A DNA stretch of 64,000 bases from Melioribacteraceae bacterium (lineage in GTDB: Bacteria > Bacteroidota > Ignavibacteria > Ignavibacteriales > Melioribacteraceae): NCBI GenBank assembly GCA_019638015.1, contig JAHBUP010000001.1:2016424-2080423 (forward strand). Direction: 5' to 3'. Under the pieces are notes generated by a model, which saw nothing but the letters and a program-made list of their open reading frames with translations, ran no database searches and was not told the origin of the DNA. This document shows positions 49,410-60,473 of the stretch, one piece after another (position 1 is the first letter of the stretch; each line of letters opens with the position of its first letter). A program made the translations under genes and the position numbers.

Positions 49410-50462
49410 ATGTCAGCAGACAAAGATGCAAGACTTAAAATAATTGAAGACACAATTTCCAATCTCGAAAAACAGTATGGAAAAGGAACAATAATGAAAC
49501 TGGGAGATGGAGTAATTAATCCCGTCGATTTTATCCCAACAGGTTCATTATCGTTAGATTTAGCGCTTGGAATTGGTGGAGTGCCCAGAGGGAGAATAGT
49601 GGAAATCTATGGCCCGGAATCATCCGGAAAAACAACAGTCTGTTTGCATATTATCGCCGAAGCTCAAAAGAGAGGTGGTTTAGCTGCATTTATTGATGCC
49701 GAGCATGCATTAGATATAAATTATGCCAAAAAACTGGGCGTTGATGCATCAAATCTTCTCCTTTCACAACCAGATTATGGCGAACAAGGACTTGAAATTG
49801 TTGATACACTCGTTCGAAGTAATGCCATTGATGTTATTGTAGTGGACTCAGTTGCAGCACTTGTTCCTCGTTCTGAAATTGAAGGGGATATGGGGGATCC
49901 ACAAATGGGAATGCAAGCAAGATTAATGTCGCAAGCTCTCAGAAAAATTACTGGCGCGATTAGCAAATCTAAAACATGCGTAATCTTTACAAATCAATTA
50001 AGAAGTAAAATTGGTGTTATGTTTGGAAATCCCGAAACAACTACCGGCGGTAATGCTCTCAAATTCTATGCAAGTATAAGAATGGATATTAGAAGGGTGG
50101 CTGCTATAAAAGATGGTGTGAATGTAATCGGTAACCGAACTAAAGTGAAAGTTGCTAAAAATAAAGTTGCTCCTCCATTTAAGGAAGTTGAATTTGATAT
50201 CTTATATAATGAAGGAATTAGCAAAGCGGGTGATTTAATTGATTTGGCTACAGATAAAGGAATTCTTAAGAAAAGTGGCGCTTGGTTTACTTTTAGAGAA
50301 GACCGATTCCAGGGCAGAGATCAGCTAAAAGCAAAAATGTTGGAAGATAATTCTCTATTTGAGGCATTAGAAAATGAACTTAAAATTTCGCTTGGTCTCA
50401 CAAAAGTTGAAAATAAAAATGTTAAAGAAGAGACTGAGGTAAAACCCAAAAAAAGTAAATGA
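49410..50462 (+). CDS. recA: Recombinase A
   Basis: 350 residues: Walker [10 protein letters not shown], Walker [11 protein letters not shown], loop 2 [28 protein letters not shown] region and the C-terminal domain. Core of homologous recombination and SOS induction. GGAGG lies 7 bases upstream. Its stop overlaps recX by 4 bases. Confidence 0.98.
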   Translation: MSADKDARLKIIEDTISNLEKQYGKGTIMKLGDGVINPVDFIPTGSLSLDLALGIGGVPRGRIVEIYGPESSGKTTVCLHIIAEAQKRGGLAAFIDAEHALDINYAKKLGVDASNLLLSQPDYGEQGLEIVDTLVRSNAIDVIVVDSVAALVPRSEIEGDMGDPQMGMQARLMSQALRKITGAISKSKTCVIFTNQLRSKIGVMFGNPETTTGGNALKFYASIRMDIRRVAAIKDGVNVIGNRTKVKVAKNKVAPPFKEVEFDILYNEGISKAGDLIDLATDKGILKKSGAWFTFREDRFQGRDQLKAKMLEDNSLFEALENELKISLGLTKVENKNVKEETEVKPKKSK

Positions 50463-51103
50463 TAATTACATCATTTAGAAAAGTCGGGAATAATATTCGT
50501 GTAACTTTTGATGACGGTTCTGTAATTATTATTGATTACAGAACCGTTTTTGATTTTGGATTGAGAGTGCATGATGAATTATCTCAATCAAAAATAGATG
50601 AGTTGAAATATCGCTCGGATTTGCAGAAATGCAAAGATTCCTCATTCCGATACCTTTCGATGAGACTACATTCAATTAAAGAACTTAAACAGAAGTTGAG
50701 ATTAAAAAAATATAATGAGCATATAATTGAGGAAGTTACCGCAAATCTTTTGCAGAATAATTATTTGAATGACGAGAAGTTTGCTGAGCAATTTATTAAA
50801 GATAAAACTACTCTTAAAAAAGTGGGGAGTGGTAAGCTGAAAATTGAACTTATTAAAAGGGGTATTTCTAAAGAAATTATATTAGAAAAGCTAAAAAGTA
50901 TCTCGAGTGAGGAATCAACAGTAAATTGCATGCAATTGGCGCAAAAAAAAATAAATGTACTGAGAAATAGGAGTAAAGAGATAAAAAACGAAAAAAATAA
51001 AGTTTATAGTTTCCTTCTCTCAAAAGGTTATGAACCTGAAATAATTGTAACTGTATTAAATAAATTATATCTGAATAATTCTGAAGAATGTGAAATTTAT
51101 TAG
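50459..51103 (+). CDS. recX: RecX-family regulatory protein
   Basis: 214 residues. Three-helix repeats typical of Rec[54 protein letters not shown] and [17 protein letters not shown]. An N-terminal beta segment of about 55 residues precedes the repeats. RecX limits RecA filament growth. Coupled to recA by ATGA. Confidence 0.93.
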   Translation: MIITSFRKVGNNIRVTFDDGSVIIIDYRTVFDFGLRVHDELSQSKIDELKYRSDLQKCKDSSFRYLSMRLHSIKELKQKLRLKKYNEHIIEEVTANLLQNNYLNDEKFAEQFIKDKTTLKKVGSGKLKIELIKRGISKEIILEKLKSISSEESTVNCMQLAQKKINVLRNRSKEIKNEKNKVYSFLLSKGYEPEIIVTVLNKLYLNNSEECEIY

Positions 51104-51178
51104 AATTAATCAGCGATTAAAATTGCTTCGATATATGCCTTTTAACTAACTTTACGTGCAAAATTTAGAACAAGTCTA

Positions 51179-52348
51179 ATGAGCAAATTTACCGGGATCG
51201 ATTATTTTAATATTGATTCTCTTCTCTCTGAAGAGGAAATTCTCGTACGCAACTCCGTTCGTGAATTTGTTGATGATAAAATAATCCCTTTAATTGAAAA
51301 ACACTACCGCGAATCCACTTTCCCTGATCATCTAATAAAAGATATTGCTGATATGAATCTTTTCGGCATTACACTTCCTCAAAAATATGGTTGCGCGGAA
51401 ATGAATAATGTGATCTATGGATTAGTTGCTCAAGAATTAGAGAGGGGCGACAGCGCGATTAGGAGTTTTATTTCGGTACAAAATTCATTGGTGATGTACC
51501 CAATTTTTACTTTCGGCAGTGAAGATCAAAAGAATCATTGGCTTCCAAGATTGGCTAAAGGAGAGGCTATTGGTTGTTTCGGATTAACTGAACCTGATTT
51601 TGGCTCAAATCCAGGTGGAATGATTACTACTGCCAAAGAAGTAGATGGTGGGTTTGTAATTAATGGCGCAAAGATGTGGATTACAAATGGCACCATTGCC
51701 GATGTCGCAGTTGTTTGGGCTAAACTTAATGGTGTTGTTAATGGATTTCTTGTTGAAAAGAACACAAAAGGTTTTTCTGCCCCAGTTATGAAGGGTAAAC
51801 ATTCTCTCAAAGCTTCGGTGACTTCTGAATTAATTTTTGAAGATGTATTAATTCCTAAGGAAAATATTCTCCCTCTTGCTAACGGTTTAAAATCCCCGCT
51901 GATGTGCTTAAATCAAGCGAGATATGGAATTGCTTGGGGAGTTGTTGGGTCCATGATGGCTTGTTATGATGCCACGTTGAATTATGCCAAATCAAGAGTA
52001 CAATTTTCCAAACCAATTGCTGCTTATCAAATGACGCAAGAAAAATTGGTTTATATGTTAACGGAAATCACTAAAGCACAGTTGTTAAATCTGCAGTTGG
52101 GAAGATTGAAAGATTTAGGAACAATAAGGCATACTCAAATTTCAATGGCGAAAAGAAATAATTGTGAAAAGGCACTCGATATCGCCAGAGTAGCGAGAGA
52201 GGTTTTTGGCGCGAATGGAATTTTAGATGAATACCCAATAATGAGACACGCACAAAATTTGGAATCTGTAAAAACTTACGAGGGCACTCACGAAATGCAT
52301 ACTCTGATAATTGGTGAAGATATCACCGGTTATTCAGCATTTGAATAA
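51179..52348 (+). CDS. Acyl-CoA dehydrogenase, glutaryl-CoA dehydrogenase-like
   Basis: 389 residues. FAD/acyl-CoA domains with CFGLTEPDFGSNPGGM and MWITNGTIADV. The GCDH-specific Arg-region is RSFISVQNSLVMYPI, and the catalytic Glu lies in KTYEGTHEMHTLIIG. These features fit glutaryl-CoA dehydrogenase (lysine/tryptophan breakdown) better than short-chain enzymes. Stands between recX and guaB in the plus run without pathway neighbours. Confidence 0.85.
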   Translation: MSKFTGIDYFNIDSLLSEEEILVRNSVREFVDDKIIPLIEKHYRESTFPDHLIKDIADMNLFGITLPQKYGCAEMNNVIYGLVAQELERGDSAIRSFISVQNSLVMYPIFTFGSEDQKNHWLPRLAKGEAIGCFGLTEPDFGSNPGGMITTAKEVDGGFVINGAKMWITNGTIADVAVVWAKLNGVVNGFLVEKNTKGFSAPVMKGKHSLKASVTSELIFEDVLIPKENILPLANGLKSPLMCLNQARYGIAWGVVGSMMACYDATLNYAKSRVQFSKPIAAYQMTQEKLVYMLTEITKAQLLNLQLGRLKDLGTIRHTQISMAKRNNCEKALDIARVAREVFGANGILDEYPIMRHAQNLESVKTYEGTHEMHTLIIGEDITGYSAFE

Positions 52349-52390
52349 AGACCACTTATGTGGTTTTTTCTTTAAATATCTGAGGGATTA

Positions 52391-53869
52391 ATGAAAAACA
52401 ACAAGATTCAATTTGAAGGTTTAACATTTGACGATATTTTATTGATACCTGCAAAATCAACAGTACTTCCTCGGCAGACCGAAATCTCATCATTTTTAAC
52501 AAGAGATATTGTTTTGAGGATACCTTTTTTATCTGCTGCTATGGATACAGTTACAGAATCTCAAATGGCAATTGCTATGGCGGCACAGGGCGGTATTGGA
52601 ATGATTCACAAAAATATGACCATTGAAAAGCAAGCTGATGAAGTAGATAAAGTTAAACGGTCAGAAAGTGGAATGATCGTAAATCCAATTACACTTTCTC
52701 CTGAAAAAACAATTCGTGAAGCTGAATTAATTATGAGGAAATATCATATTTCTGGGATCCCCGTTGTTGATGAAAAGAATAAGCTTATAGGTATTTTAAC
52801 TAATCGTGATCTGCGCTTTGAACCAAATAGAGATTTATCGGTCGCTCAATTAATGACCAAGGATAATCTTATTACTGCACCTCTTGGTACAACCTTAGCC
52901 GAAGCAGAAAAAACACTCCATAAGTATAGGATTGAAAAACTTCCAGTAGTTGATAAAAAAGGTATTATTAAGGGACTTATTACATATAAGGATATCATCA
53001 AAAAGAAAAAATTCCCAAATGCCTGTAAAGATGATTTGGGACGCTTAAGAGTTGGCGCTGCTGTCGGGGTATCAAAAGATACTTTTGAACGTGTTGAAGC
53101 GTTAGTAGCTGCACATGTTGATGTTATAACCGTTGATACTGCCCACGGTCATTCTGAAGGGGTAATAAAAACTATTAAAGAAATTAGAAGGAAGTACAAA
53201 AATTTACAGCTGATAGCTGGTAATATTGTAACAAAAGAAGCAGCAATTGAATTAGTAAATGCGGGTGTTGACGCTGTAAAAGTAGGTATTGGTGCCGGTT
53301 CTATTTGTACAACAAGAATTGTAGCCGGAGTAGGGGTTCCACAAGTAAGCGCTGTAATTGAAGTTGCAAATGCATTGAAAGGAAAGAATATACCGGTTAT
53401 TTCAGATGGTGGTATTAAGCAAACTGGAGATGTGGCAAAAGCAATTGCCGCCGGTGCTGATACTGTAATGATGGGAGGAATGCTTGCTGGGGTTGATGAA
53501 ACTCCGGGAGAAAAAGTATTATTTGAAGGGAGAAGTTTTAAAGTATATCGTGGAATGGGTTCACTCGGTGCCATGAAGCAGGGAAGCAGTGATCGATATT
53601 TCCAAGATATGGAAGAGGATATTAAAAAATTAGTTCCCGAAGGAATTGAAGGAAGAGTACCTTACAAAGGCTCTCTTGCGGATACAATTTATCAGTTCGT
53701 TGGTGGATTGCGCGCAGCGATGGGTTATTGTGGCGCTAAAACAATTACTGATTTTAAAACAAAGTCAAGATTTGTAAAAATTTCTAGTGCTGGATTGAGA
53801 GAAAGTCATCCACACGATGTATTTATTACTGAAGAGGCTCCTAATTACCAAATTTCGAAAAAATACTAA
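52391..53869 (+). CDS. guaB: IMP dehydrogenase
   Basis: 492 residues: TIM barrel with FDDILLIPA at the start and the catalytic-Cys loop [20 protein letters not shown]. Two CBS domains are inserted (about 95-215, ending with [13 protein letters not shown]). The flap region is [12 protein letters not shown]-dependent step from IMP to XMP in GMP synthesis. GAGGG precedes the ATG. Confidence 0.98.
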   Translation: MKNNKIQFEGLTFDDILLIPAKSTVLPRQTEISSFLTRDIVLRIPFLSAAMDTVTESQMAIAMAAQGGIGMIHKNMTIEKQADEVDKVKRSESGMIVNPITLSPEKTIREAELIMRKYHISGIPVVDEKNKLIGILTNRDLRFEPNRDLSVAQLMTKDNLITAPLGTTLAEAEKTLHKYRIEKLPVVDKKGIIKGLITYKDIIKKKKFPNACKDDLGRLRVGAAVGVSKDTFERVEALVAAHVDVITVDTAHGHSEGVIKTIKEIRRKYKNLQLIAGNIVTKEAAIELVNAGVDAVKVGIGAGSICTTRIVAGVGVPQVSAVIEVANALKGKNIPVISDGGIKQTGDVAKAIAAGADTVMMGGMLAGVDETPGEKVLFEGRSFKVYRGMGSLGAMKQGSSDRYFQDMEEDIKKLVPEGIEGRVPYKGSLADTIYQFVGGLRAAMGYCGAKTITDFKTKSRFVKISSAGLRESHPHDVFITEEAPNYQISKKY

Positions 53870-53881
53870 TCCGGTTTAAAA

Positions 53882-55162
53882 ATGTTTAAAGTTCTTGTTC
53901 TTGCTTATTACTATCCTCCTTTGAGCTTAAGTGGTGTCCAGAGGACCCTAAAATTTACCAAGTACATGTCTCAATTTAATTGGGAACCAACGGTTATCAC
54001 TACCGGAAATGTCGCATATTTTGCTCATGATCTAAATATGCTAAAAGAAGCGGAAGATGCTAATATTAGAATAATTCGAACTGAAGCTTTTGATATAAAT
54101 GCCATTATGGGTAAAAAATTTGAAACCGTTACGATGCCAAGGGAATTCGTAAGAAAAACTCTTTCTAGTATTAGTAAAGCAATATTTATCCCGGATAATA
54201 AAAAATCGTGGGCCAAGAAAGCATACAAAGTTGCCTCGGAATTATTGCGAAATGAAAAATTTGATATTATTTATACATCGGTTCCTCCATATTCAAGTTT
54301 TCTGACAGCCGCTAAATTAAAAAAGGAATTTAACATCCCTTTGTTTGTGGATTACAGAGATTTGTGGTTTAATTCGCAGTTCTCATTTTATCCAACACCA
54401 TATCATAGAATTAAGCATAAAAAATTGGAGTACAACGCACTTCGAACCGCTGATAAAGTAGTTACAATTAATAGAAGAATTAAAGAGAAAATGCTCCTTA
54501 CTTACCCCTTTCTTTCCTATAATGATGTACTTATTATCCCTCATGGATTTGATCAAGATGACTTTGATAAGAATTCAGCTATTCCAAGAAATTCAACAAA
54601 AATGAGAATAACATATTCGGGTATTTTTTATGATGCTATTACTCCCGAATATTTTATAAAAGCATTTAAAAAACTGTCTGTAGAAAGACCTGATATCGCA
54701 GCAAATATTGAATTGGAATTTATTGGACTTCTTAGAAAAGAGTATAAGAGGTTGATTGCTGAACTGGGGCTGGGAGAATATGTAATTGACAACGGTTACT
54801 TGGAGCACGATCAAGTTATAAGACGGTTAAAATCGACTGATGTACTTTGGTTTATGATTGGGAAAATGAAGAGTGGTGATACTATCTCTACAAGTAAACT
54901 TTATGAGTATATCGGAACTAGAAAACCAATTCTTGGCTGCATACCTGAAGGAGCAGCATCACATGCTCTCCAAGAATATCAAGCTTCGTTTATTGTCGAT
55001 CCTTACGATATAGATGCGATAAAAAATGAGTTAGTTAAAATCAATGACTTATTTAGAAATAATAAGTTACCGGTTCCACCGGATGATGTGGTTGATAAGT
55101 ATGATAGAAAAAATTTGACTGAGCAACTGACTAAAGCTTTACAATTTTTTGTGAAGGAATAA
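53882..55162 (+). CDS. Glycosyltransferase family 4-like
   Basis: 426 residues. N-terminal GT-B acceptor domain (YYYPPLSLSGVQRTLKFTKYM, the usual Gly-rich loop) and a C-terminal donor domain (ITYSGIFYDAITPEYFIKAF, DNGYLEHDQVIRRLKSTDVLWF and the Glu-containing STSKLYEYIGTRKPILG). Probably transfers a sugar to a surface polysaccharide. Short gaps to guaB (12) and purD (2) place it in the purine run without functional link. Confidence 0.85.
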   Translation: MFKVLVLAYYYPPLSLSGVQRTLKFTKYMSQFNWEPTVITTGNVAYFAHDLNMLKEAEDANIRIIRTEAFDINAIMGKKFETVTMPREFVRKTLSSISKAIFIPDNKKSWAKKAYKVASELLRNEKFDIIYTSVPPYSSFLTAAKLKKEFNIPLFVDYRDLWFNSQFSFYPTPYHRIKHKKLEYNALRTADKVVTINRRIKEKMLLTYPFLSYNDVLIIPHGFDQDDFDKNSAIPRNSTKMRITYSGIFYDAITPEYFIKAFKKLSVERPDIAANIELEFIGLLRKEYKRLIAELGLGEYVIDNGYLEHDQVIRRLKSTDVLWFMIGKMKSGDTISTSKLYEYIGTRKPILGCIPEGAASHALQEYQASFIVDPYDIDAIKNELVKINDLFRNNKLPVPPDDVVDKYDRKNLTEQLTKALQFFVKE

Positions 55163-55164
55163 CT

Positions 55165-56457
55165 ATGAATATTTTACTGATTGGATCCGGAGGAAGGGAA
55201 CACGCAATCGCATTAAAACTTACTGAATCAAAATCAGTGAAAAAGTTATATTGTGCTCCGGGCAATCCTGGTATTTCAGAAATTGCTGAAATAGTGAATA
55301 TCAATTTAAATGAGCATAAAAACTTGATCGATTTTTGTAACAATTACCAAATTGATCTAGTTGTGGTTGGACCCGAAAAACCATTAACAGATGGGATTGC
55401 TGATTCTTTAACACAAAACAACATTAAAGTATTTGGACCTACTAAATCTGCTGCGAGGATTGAAGGTGAAAAGTCTTTTGCCAAAAATTTAATGAAAAAG
55501 TATAATGTACCCACAGCAGATTTTATTGTCTTCAATAAAAATCAGAAAACTGAAGCGTTAAATTATTTGAAAGTTGGAAGTTACCCGATAGTAATTAAAG
55601 CAGATGGAATTGCGGCTGGTAAAGGTGTAATTATTGCTAAAGATTTCCATGAAGCAGAATCAGCAATCGTGGAATGTTTTGAGACTTCAACTTTTGGATC
55701 TGCGGGTGATACGATTGTGGTTGAAGAATTTATGGAGGGTGTAGAAGCATCGATTTTTGCAGTCTGCGATGGTAATGATTTTATTCTTCTTCCGGCAGCA
55801 CAAGATCACAAAAGGATTTTTGACGGGGACAAAGGAAAGAATACCGGAGGTATGGGTGCGTATTCTCCAACTCCATTTGTAACTGATGAAGTATTGGAAC
55901 AGACAGCTCAAATCATCATTAAACCGGTACTTAGGGCTTTGTCTGAACAAGGTTCACCGTTTATAGGATGTTTGTATGCCGGGCTTATGCTAACAAAAAA
56001 TGGGATAAAAGTTGTTGAATTTAATTGCAGATTCGGCGATCCGGAAACACAGGTTGTGCTTCCACTTATAGAAGGAGACTTTGCAAGTTTGTTGTATAGC
56101 GCAGCATCAGGAAAAATTGAAAAGGATTTATGTAAATATAATGGGGGAGCAGCAATTTGTGTCGTCTTGGCTTCTGGAGGATATCCTGAAAATTATGTAA
56201 AAGGAAAAGAAATTGTTCTTAAAAGCGATTTAACTTACTCAACAAAGATTATCCATGCCGGCACAAAAATATCGGGAGATAAACTTGTTACCGATGGAGG
56301 AAGAGTGCTTAATGTAGTTACTAAAACAGAAGTAAATGATTTAAAGACTTGTAAAAAAATAGTTTATCAAGAAATACCTAAAATCTATTTTGAGGGAATG
56401 CAGTATAGAAAAGATATTTCCGATAAAGCATTTACTGTTATCCGGGAGGCCAATTAA
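55165..56457 (+). CDS. purD: Phosphoribosylamine-glycine ligase
   Basis: 430 residues with the GARS order: N-terminal ILLIGSGGREHA, ATP-grasp motifs (KADGIAAGKGV, GVEASIFAVCDG, DHKRIFDGDKGKNTGGMGAYSPTP) and the metal-binding VVEFNCRFGDPETQ. Second step of purine synthesis. The 3' end overlaps the convergent HIT gene by 20 bases. Confidence 0.97.
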   Translation: MNILLIGSGGREHAIALKLTESKSVKKLYCAPGNPGISEIAEIVNINLNEHKNLIDFCNNYQIDLVVVGPEKPLTDGIADSLTQNNIKVFGPTKSAARIEGEKSFAKNLMKKYNVPTADFIVFNKNQKTEALNYLKVGSYPIVIKADGIAAGKGVIIAKDFHEAESAIVECFETSTFGSAGDTIVVEEFMEGVEASIFAVCDGNDFILLPAAQDHKRIFDGDKGKNTGGMGAYSPTPFVTDEVLEQTAQIIIKPVLRALSEQGSPFIGCLYAGLMLTKNGIKVVEFNCRFGDPETQVVLPLIEGDFASLLYSAASGKIEKDLCKYNGGAAICVVLASGGYPENYVKGKEIVLKSDLTYSTKIIHAGTKISGDKLVTDGGRVLNVVTKTEVNDLKTCKKIVYQEIPKIYFEGMQYRKDISDKAFTVIREAN

Positions 56458-56788
56458 ATTTTCTTCCGGCCAATAAATGAATGTGTAGGTGATAGACTTC
56501 CTGTCCTGCGTCCGGCCCGGAATTAATAACCAATCTAAAACCACTTTCTGTCAAATTCAATTCTTTTGCAATTTTATTTGCTGCGTCGAACAAATTACCC
56601 AGAAGAGTAGAATGAAGTGCTCCCGATATGTCCTGAGTAGTTTTAATCTCCGAAATCTTTGGAATAATTAAAATATGTACTGGAGCCTGTGGATTGATAT
56701 CGTGGAAGGCAAGCACCGTTTCCGATTCAAATACAATCTTCGCCGGAATTTCTTTTCTGATAATTTTAGAAAAAATTGTTTCTCCCAT
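56438..56788 (-). CDS. HIT-family nucleotide hydrolase
   Basis: 116 residues with the histidine triad HLHIHLLAGR near the C-terminus and FSKIIRKEIPAKIVFE, HDINPQAPVHILIIPK at the start, as in HinT-like adenosine 5'-monophosphoramidases. Last gene of the minus-strand run. Confidence 0.95.
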   Translation of the reverse strand: MGETIFSKIIRKEIPAKIVFESETVLAFHDINPQAPVHILIIPKISEIKTTQDISGALHSTLLGNLFDAANKIAKELNLTESGFRLVINSGPDAGQEVYHLHIHLLAGRKFNWPPG

Positions 56789-56790
56789 AA

Positions 56791-58143
56791 TTAATCCTTT
56801 TCTATTTCATATTTCTTAAGTTTATTATAAAGATGACTTCTCTGTATACCTAAAATCTCTGCAGTCCTGCTGATATTCCACCCATTCACTTCTAACTGTT
56901 TAACTATAAATGCTTTTTCAGCTTTCTCCTTAAACTCTTGAAAGGAATTACTCACACTTAGTATTTCATCAACATTTGATTTAACAGTTGGTGATACAGA
57001 ATTTATTTCATTTTCGGTGATTATTTTGCCTGGGCTCAGAATCACAATTCTTTCTATAAAATTTCTCAATTCTCTTACATTACCTTTCCAAGGAAATGAT
57101 TGAAGAACCTTTATAGCTTCATTTGATATCTCTTTTAAATGAAATCTATTCTTCTCACAAAAAATTTTCATGAAGTGCTCTATTAGTAGAGGGATATCAT
57201 CTTTGCGTTCCCTAAGGGGAGGAACATGGATAGGGATAACATTTATTCTATGATATAAATCTTCTCTAAAATTATTATTCCCAATTTCTAATGGTAGGTC
57301 CTTATTAGTAGCAGCAATTATTCTCACATCTACTTCAATTTTATTATTACCTCCCACACGTTCAATTTTGCCCTCTTCCATAGCTCGCAAAACTTTTGCT
57401 TGTGCCTGTAAACTCATATCTCCAATTTCATCAAGAAAAAGTGTGCTAAAACTAGCTGACTCGAATTTGCCAATTTTTTTATTTACTGCGCCTGTGAACG
57501 ATCCCTTTTCATGACCAAATAATTCAGACTCAATTAATTCATGAGGGATGGCGGCGCAATTAACTTCAACCATTTCTCGCTCTGACCTATTGCTTTGCCT
57601 ATGAATAGCCTGAGCAACCAGTTCTTTACCGGTGCCATTCTCACCTGTAATTAAAATGCGGGCATCAGTTTTAGCTACCAGTTCAATTTTTTCGAGAATT
57701 GAGATAATCCTTTTACTTTTTCCAATTATTATATTATTTGATAATGGATCACTCTTTAATTTTTTATTTTCTCTGATCAACTTGGTTTGAGAAATTGCAT
57801 TCCGGATACTGATAAGTAGTTTATCTCTATCAATTGGTTTTTGAATAAAATCGAAGGCACCAAGTTTAGTAGCTTTTACAGCGTTTTCGACACTCCCATG
57901 GGCGGAAATCATAATTACCTTTAATTCGGAATCGCGTTCTCTCAGCCAATGTAAAATTTCGAAACCGGATTTACCCGGCATTTGAATATCGAGCAAAACT
58001 GCATCATAGATTCCATATTCGAGTTTCTGCATTCCGGTAAATGCGTCGGTTGTGTAATCAACAGAATAATCCTCATACTCCAATATCATTTTAATTGATT
58101 CACAAATCTCTTTTTCATCGTCAATAATTAATACTGATTTCAT
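56791..58143 (-). CDS. Sigma-54-dependent NtrC-family response regulator
   Basis: 450 residues: receiver domain with D8/D9 and phospho-acceptor D52 (LLDIQMPGKSG), an AAA+ domain with GENGTGKELVA, the sigma-54 loop GSFTGAV and FRxDLYHRINVIPIHVPPLRERK. A Fis-type HTH follows at the C-terminus (NISRTAEILGIQRSHLYNKLKKY). Activates sigma-54 promoters on phosphorylation. No partner kinase is adjacent; the gene abuts a secreted-protein gene upstream (1 base apart). Confidence 0.95.
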   Translation of the reverse strand: MKSVLIIDDEKEICESIKMILEYEDYSVDYTTDAFTGMQKLEYGIYDAVLLDIQMPGKSGFEILHWLRERDSELKVIMISAHGSVENAVKATKLGAFDFIQKPIDRDKLLISIRNAISQTKLIRENKKLKSDPLSNNIIIGKSKRIISILEKIELVAKTDARILITGENGTGKELVAQAIHRQSNRSEREMVEVNCAAIPHELIESELFGHEKGSFTGAVNKKIGKFESASFSTLFLDEIGDMSLQAQAKVLRAMEEGKIERVGGNNKIEVDVRIIAATNKDLPLEIGNNNFREDLYHRINVIPIHVPPLRERKDDIPLLIEHFMKIFCEKNRFHLKEISNEAIKVLQSFPWKGNVRELRNFIERIVILSPGKIITENEINSVSPTVKSNVDEILSVSNSFQEFKEKAEKAFIVKQLEVNGWNISRTAEILGIQRSHLYNKLKKYEIEKD

Positions 58144-58144
58144 T

Positions 58145-58804
58145 TTATATTCTTATAAATAATAATTGGTAAATTAAAAAAACTTCACTTGGAACCGAAT
58201 TTGGATTTTTTATCAACGCTTCAGCGAAAAACTCACCAATATGATTTGCGAGCATATCTTTTTGGCTGAACTCACCATTTACAAAAAATCCCTCTTCCAT
58301 AAACTCAACAAAGATACCAAGAAATTTAGACAAGTTGAACAATCTAAAACTATAACGAATAAATGCGTTTCCAAAAAAATGTGCCAGTTTATCCTTGTCG
58401 CCATAATCACTCGAGAATGAATCGGGAAATAAAAACTTTGGGGATTTCGCAACCTTTTCATCAAAGACACTTTTCTGTGCTGATGGTAAAGGGATAGTAA
58501 TTATTTTTTTAAATAAAGGGATTTTAAAGTTAATCTTATTGAAAGGTACTGTGGCAAAAGTAAGCGCTAATAAAGTCTCCGAAATATCACCCTCAAAATA
58601 TTTAAGTGTGGAATGGAATAAAGAATCTACCGCGGCTAAATCACCATTCTCTTTCTTATGCGTTTGAAAATCATCTGATCGAATAATATCAATCGCAAAA
58701 AACATCCCACCATAAAACGAATTTGGACCTGTAGACTGAGCATTACTTATGCAAGAAAGTAGCACCGCGAAAAACAAAACAGTTTTTTTGAAGTTACCAA
58801 CCAT
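58145..58804 (-). CDS. Secreted/anchored hypothetical protein, DUF2279-like
   Basis: 219 residues with signal peptide (to about residue 22, SNAQ). C-terminal half shows DKDKLAHFFGNAFIRYS, then FVEFMEEGFFVNGEFSQKDMLANHIGEFF, i.e. the D-K…H-F…E…F-S…D…N…G pattern of YfiM/DUF2279-type VanZ-related proteins, but with weak hydrophobicity. Function unknown. Coupled to the regulator gene. Confidence 0.5.
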   Translation of the reverse strand: MVGNFKKTVLFFAVLLSCISNAQSTGPNSFYGGMFFAIDIIRSDDFQTHKKENGDLAAVDSLFHSTLKYFEGDISETLLALTFATVPFNKINFKIPLFKKIITIPLPSAQKSVFDEKVAKSPKFLFPDSFSSDYGDKDKLAHFFGNAFIRYSFRLFNLSKFLGIFVEFMEEGFFVNGEFSQKDMLANHIGEFFAEALIKNPNSVPSEVFLIYQLLFIRI

Positions 58805-58805
58805 G

Positions 58806-60473
58806 CTAAGTCTGAATTAATCCAGTGTTAAATTTTTGAATCTCATTATTATTAGTACAAATCTCAATTGAACGGGAAATATATTTTCTTATTAGGGCTG
58901 GATCAATAATTTCATCAATCCATAATCTAGCAGCGGCATAAAGTGGATTGCTCGATTTATTGTAAGAATTATTAATCTCTTTTAGAATATCATCTTTCTC
59001 AATTTCGCTTATAGATGAATTGTTCTTTTTTAATTGCTTCAATTTTATATCAAGCAAAACATTGGCCGCCTGATTGCCCCCCATAACTGCAATTTTTGAA
59101 TTTGGGAAGGAATAAATAAAACGGGGATCATATGCTTTCCCACACATTGCATAATTACCTGCACCATAACTATTACCTACTATAACAGTAATTTTTGGAA
59201 CAACAGAATTTGCTACTGCATTAACCATTTTAGCACCGTCTTTAATAATGCCTCCATGTTCTGCTTTGCTGCCTACCATAAATCCAGATACATCTTGCAT
59301 GAATAGAAGCGGTATCTTTTTCTGATTACAGTTCATTATAAATCTTGCAGCTTTATCGGCACTATCGGAATAAATAACGCCACCAATCTGCATCTCACTT
59401 CCACCTTTTAAAGAATCGGTTTTAACTATACTTCTCTGATTTGCAACAATTCCAACTGCCCATCCATCAATTCTCGCATATGCGGTAATTAATGTCTTGC
59501 CATAACCGGCTTTATACTCATCAATCTCTGAATTATCAACTACTCTAGCTAATAGCTCATAAGTGTCATAAGGTTTGGAGGTGTCTTCTGGTAAAATTTT
59601 ATAAATTTCAATTGGATCATATTTTGGAGGGAGGGGAGTGGTTCTATCGAAAATAGATGGAGCAGTTCTGCCATATTTTGAAACAATACTTCGAATTTGT
59701 TCAATGCATTCAGTATCATTTTTTACGATATAATCCGTTACTCCCGAAATATTAGATTGTACTCTTGCACCGCCGAGCGTTTCGTTATCAATAACTTCTC
59801 CAATTGCCGCTTTTACCAAATGAGAACCGGCAAGAAATATAGAGCCTTCACTTTCCACTATTAATGATTCATCACACATGATAGGGAGGTAAGCCCCGCC
59901 GGCAACACATGGTCCCATAATAGCAGCAATTTGTGGAATTCCTTGTGAAGAAAGGATGGCATTATTTCTAAATATTCTTCCAAAATGTTCCTTATCAGGA
60001 AATATATCTTCTTGAAGTGGCAAAAATACACCGGCGCTATCAACCAAATAAATTATCGGAAGTTTATTCTCCATCGAAATTTCTTGTGCTCTCAAATTCT
60101 TTTTCGCGGTCAGAGGAAACCATGCCCCGGCTTTAACAGTTGCATCATTCGCTACTATCACAAAATCTCTTTTATGAATTTTCCCAATACCAAATATGGT
60201 CCCAGCAGAAGGGGCCCCTCCATATTCAGAGTACATATCATGAGCGGCAAAAGTATTTAATTCTATAAACTCACTATTCTCATCAACTAATAATCGGATT
60301 CTTTCTCTTGCGGTTAACTTTCCTTTTTCATGCTGTTTATCAATTGAAACTTTTCCTCCCCCTAATGAAATATCTTCCCTTAATAAATTTAGTTTATCAA
60401 CTAATTCTTTATGGTATAAACCACGTTTAACTGTAGTTTCATTTTCTGGAAATTGTGAACCGATTTTTTTCAT
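58806..60473 (-). CDS. Acyl-CoA carboxylase carboxyltransferase subunit (MccB/PccB type)
   Basis: 555 residues, carboxyltransferase fold: RERIRLLVD, NDATVKAGAWFPLTAKK, YLVDSAGVFLPLQED and HFGRIFRNNAILSSQGIPQIA. These are closest to methylcrotonyl-CoA carboxylase beta, with MGPCVAGGAYLPIM for acyl-CoA binding and VVGNSYGAGNYAMCGKAYDPRF for biotin. It needs a biotin carboxylase/BCCP partner, not in the window. The start overlaps the dehydrogenase gene stop by 4 bases, the usual arrangement of leucine-degradation genes. Confidence 0.92.
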   Translation of the reverse strand: MKKIGSQFPENETTVKRGLYHKELVDKLNLLREDISLGGGKVSIDKQHEKGKLTARERIRLLVDENSEFIELNTFAAHDMYSEYGGAPSAGTIFGIGKIHKRDFVIVANDATVKAGAWFPLTAKKNLRAQEISMENKLPIIYLVDSAGVFLPLQEDIFPDKEHFGRIFRNNAILSSQGIPQIAAIMGPCVAGGAYLPIMCDESLIVESEGSIFLAGSHLVKAAIGEVIDNETLGGARVQSNISGVTDYIVKNDTECIEQIRSIVSKYGRTAPSIFDRTTPLPPKYDPIEIYKILPEDTSKPYDTYELLARVVDNSEIDEYKAGYGKTLITAYARIDGWAVGIVANQRSIVKTDSLKGGSEMQIGGVIYSDSADKAARFIMNCNQKKIPLLFMQDVSGFMVGSKAEHGGIIKDGAKMVNAVANSVVPKITVIVGNSYGAGNYAMCGKAYDPRFIYSFPNSKIAVMGGNQAANVLLDIKLKQLKKNNSSISEIEKDDILKEINNSYNKSSNPLYAAARLWIDEIIDPALIRKYISRSIEICTNNNEIQKFNTGLIQT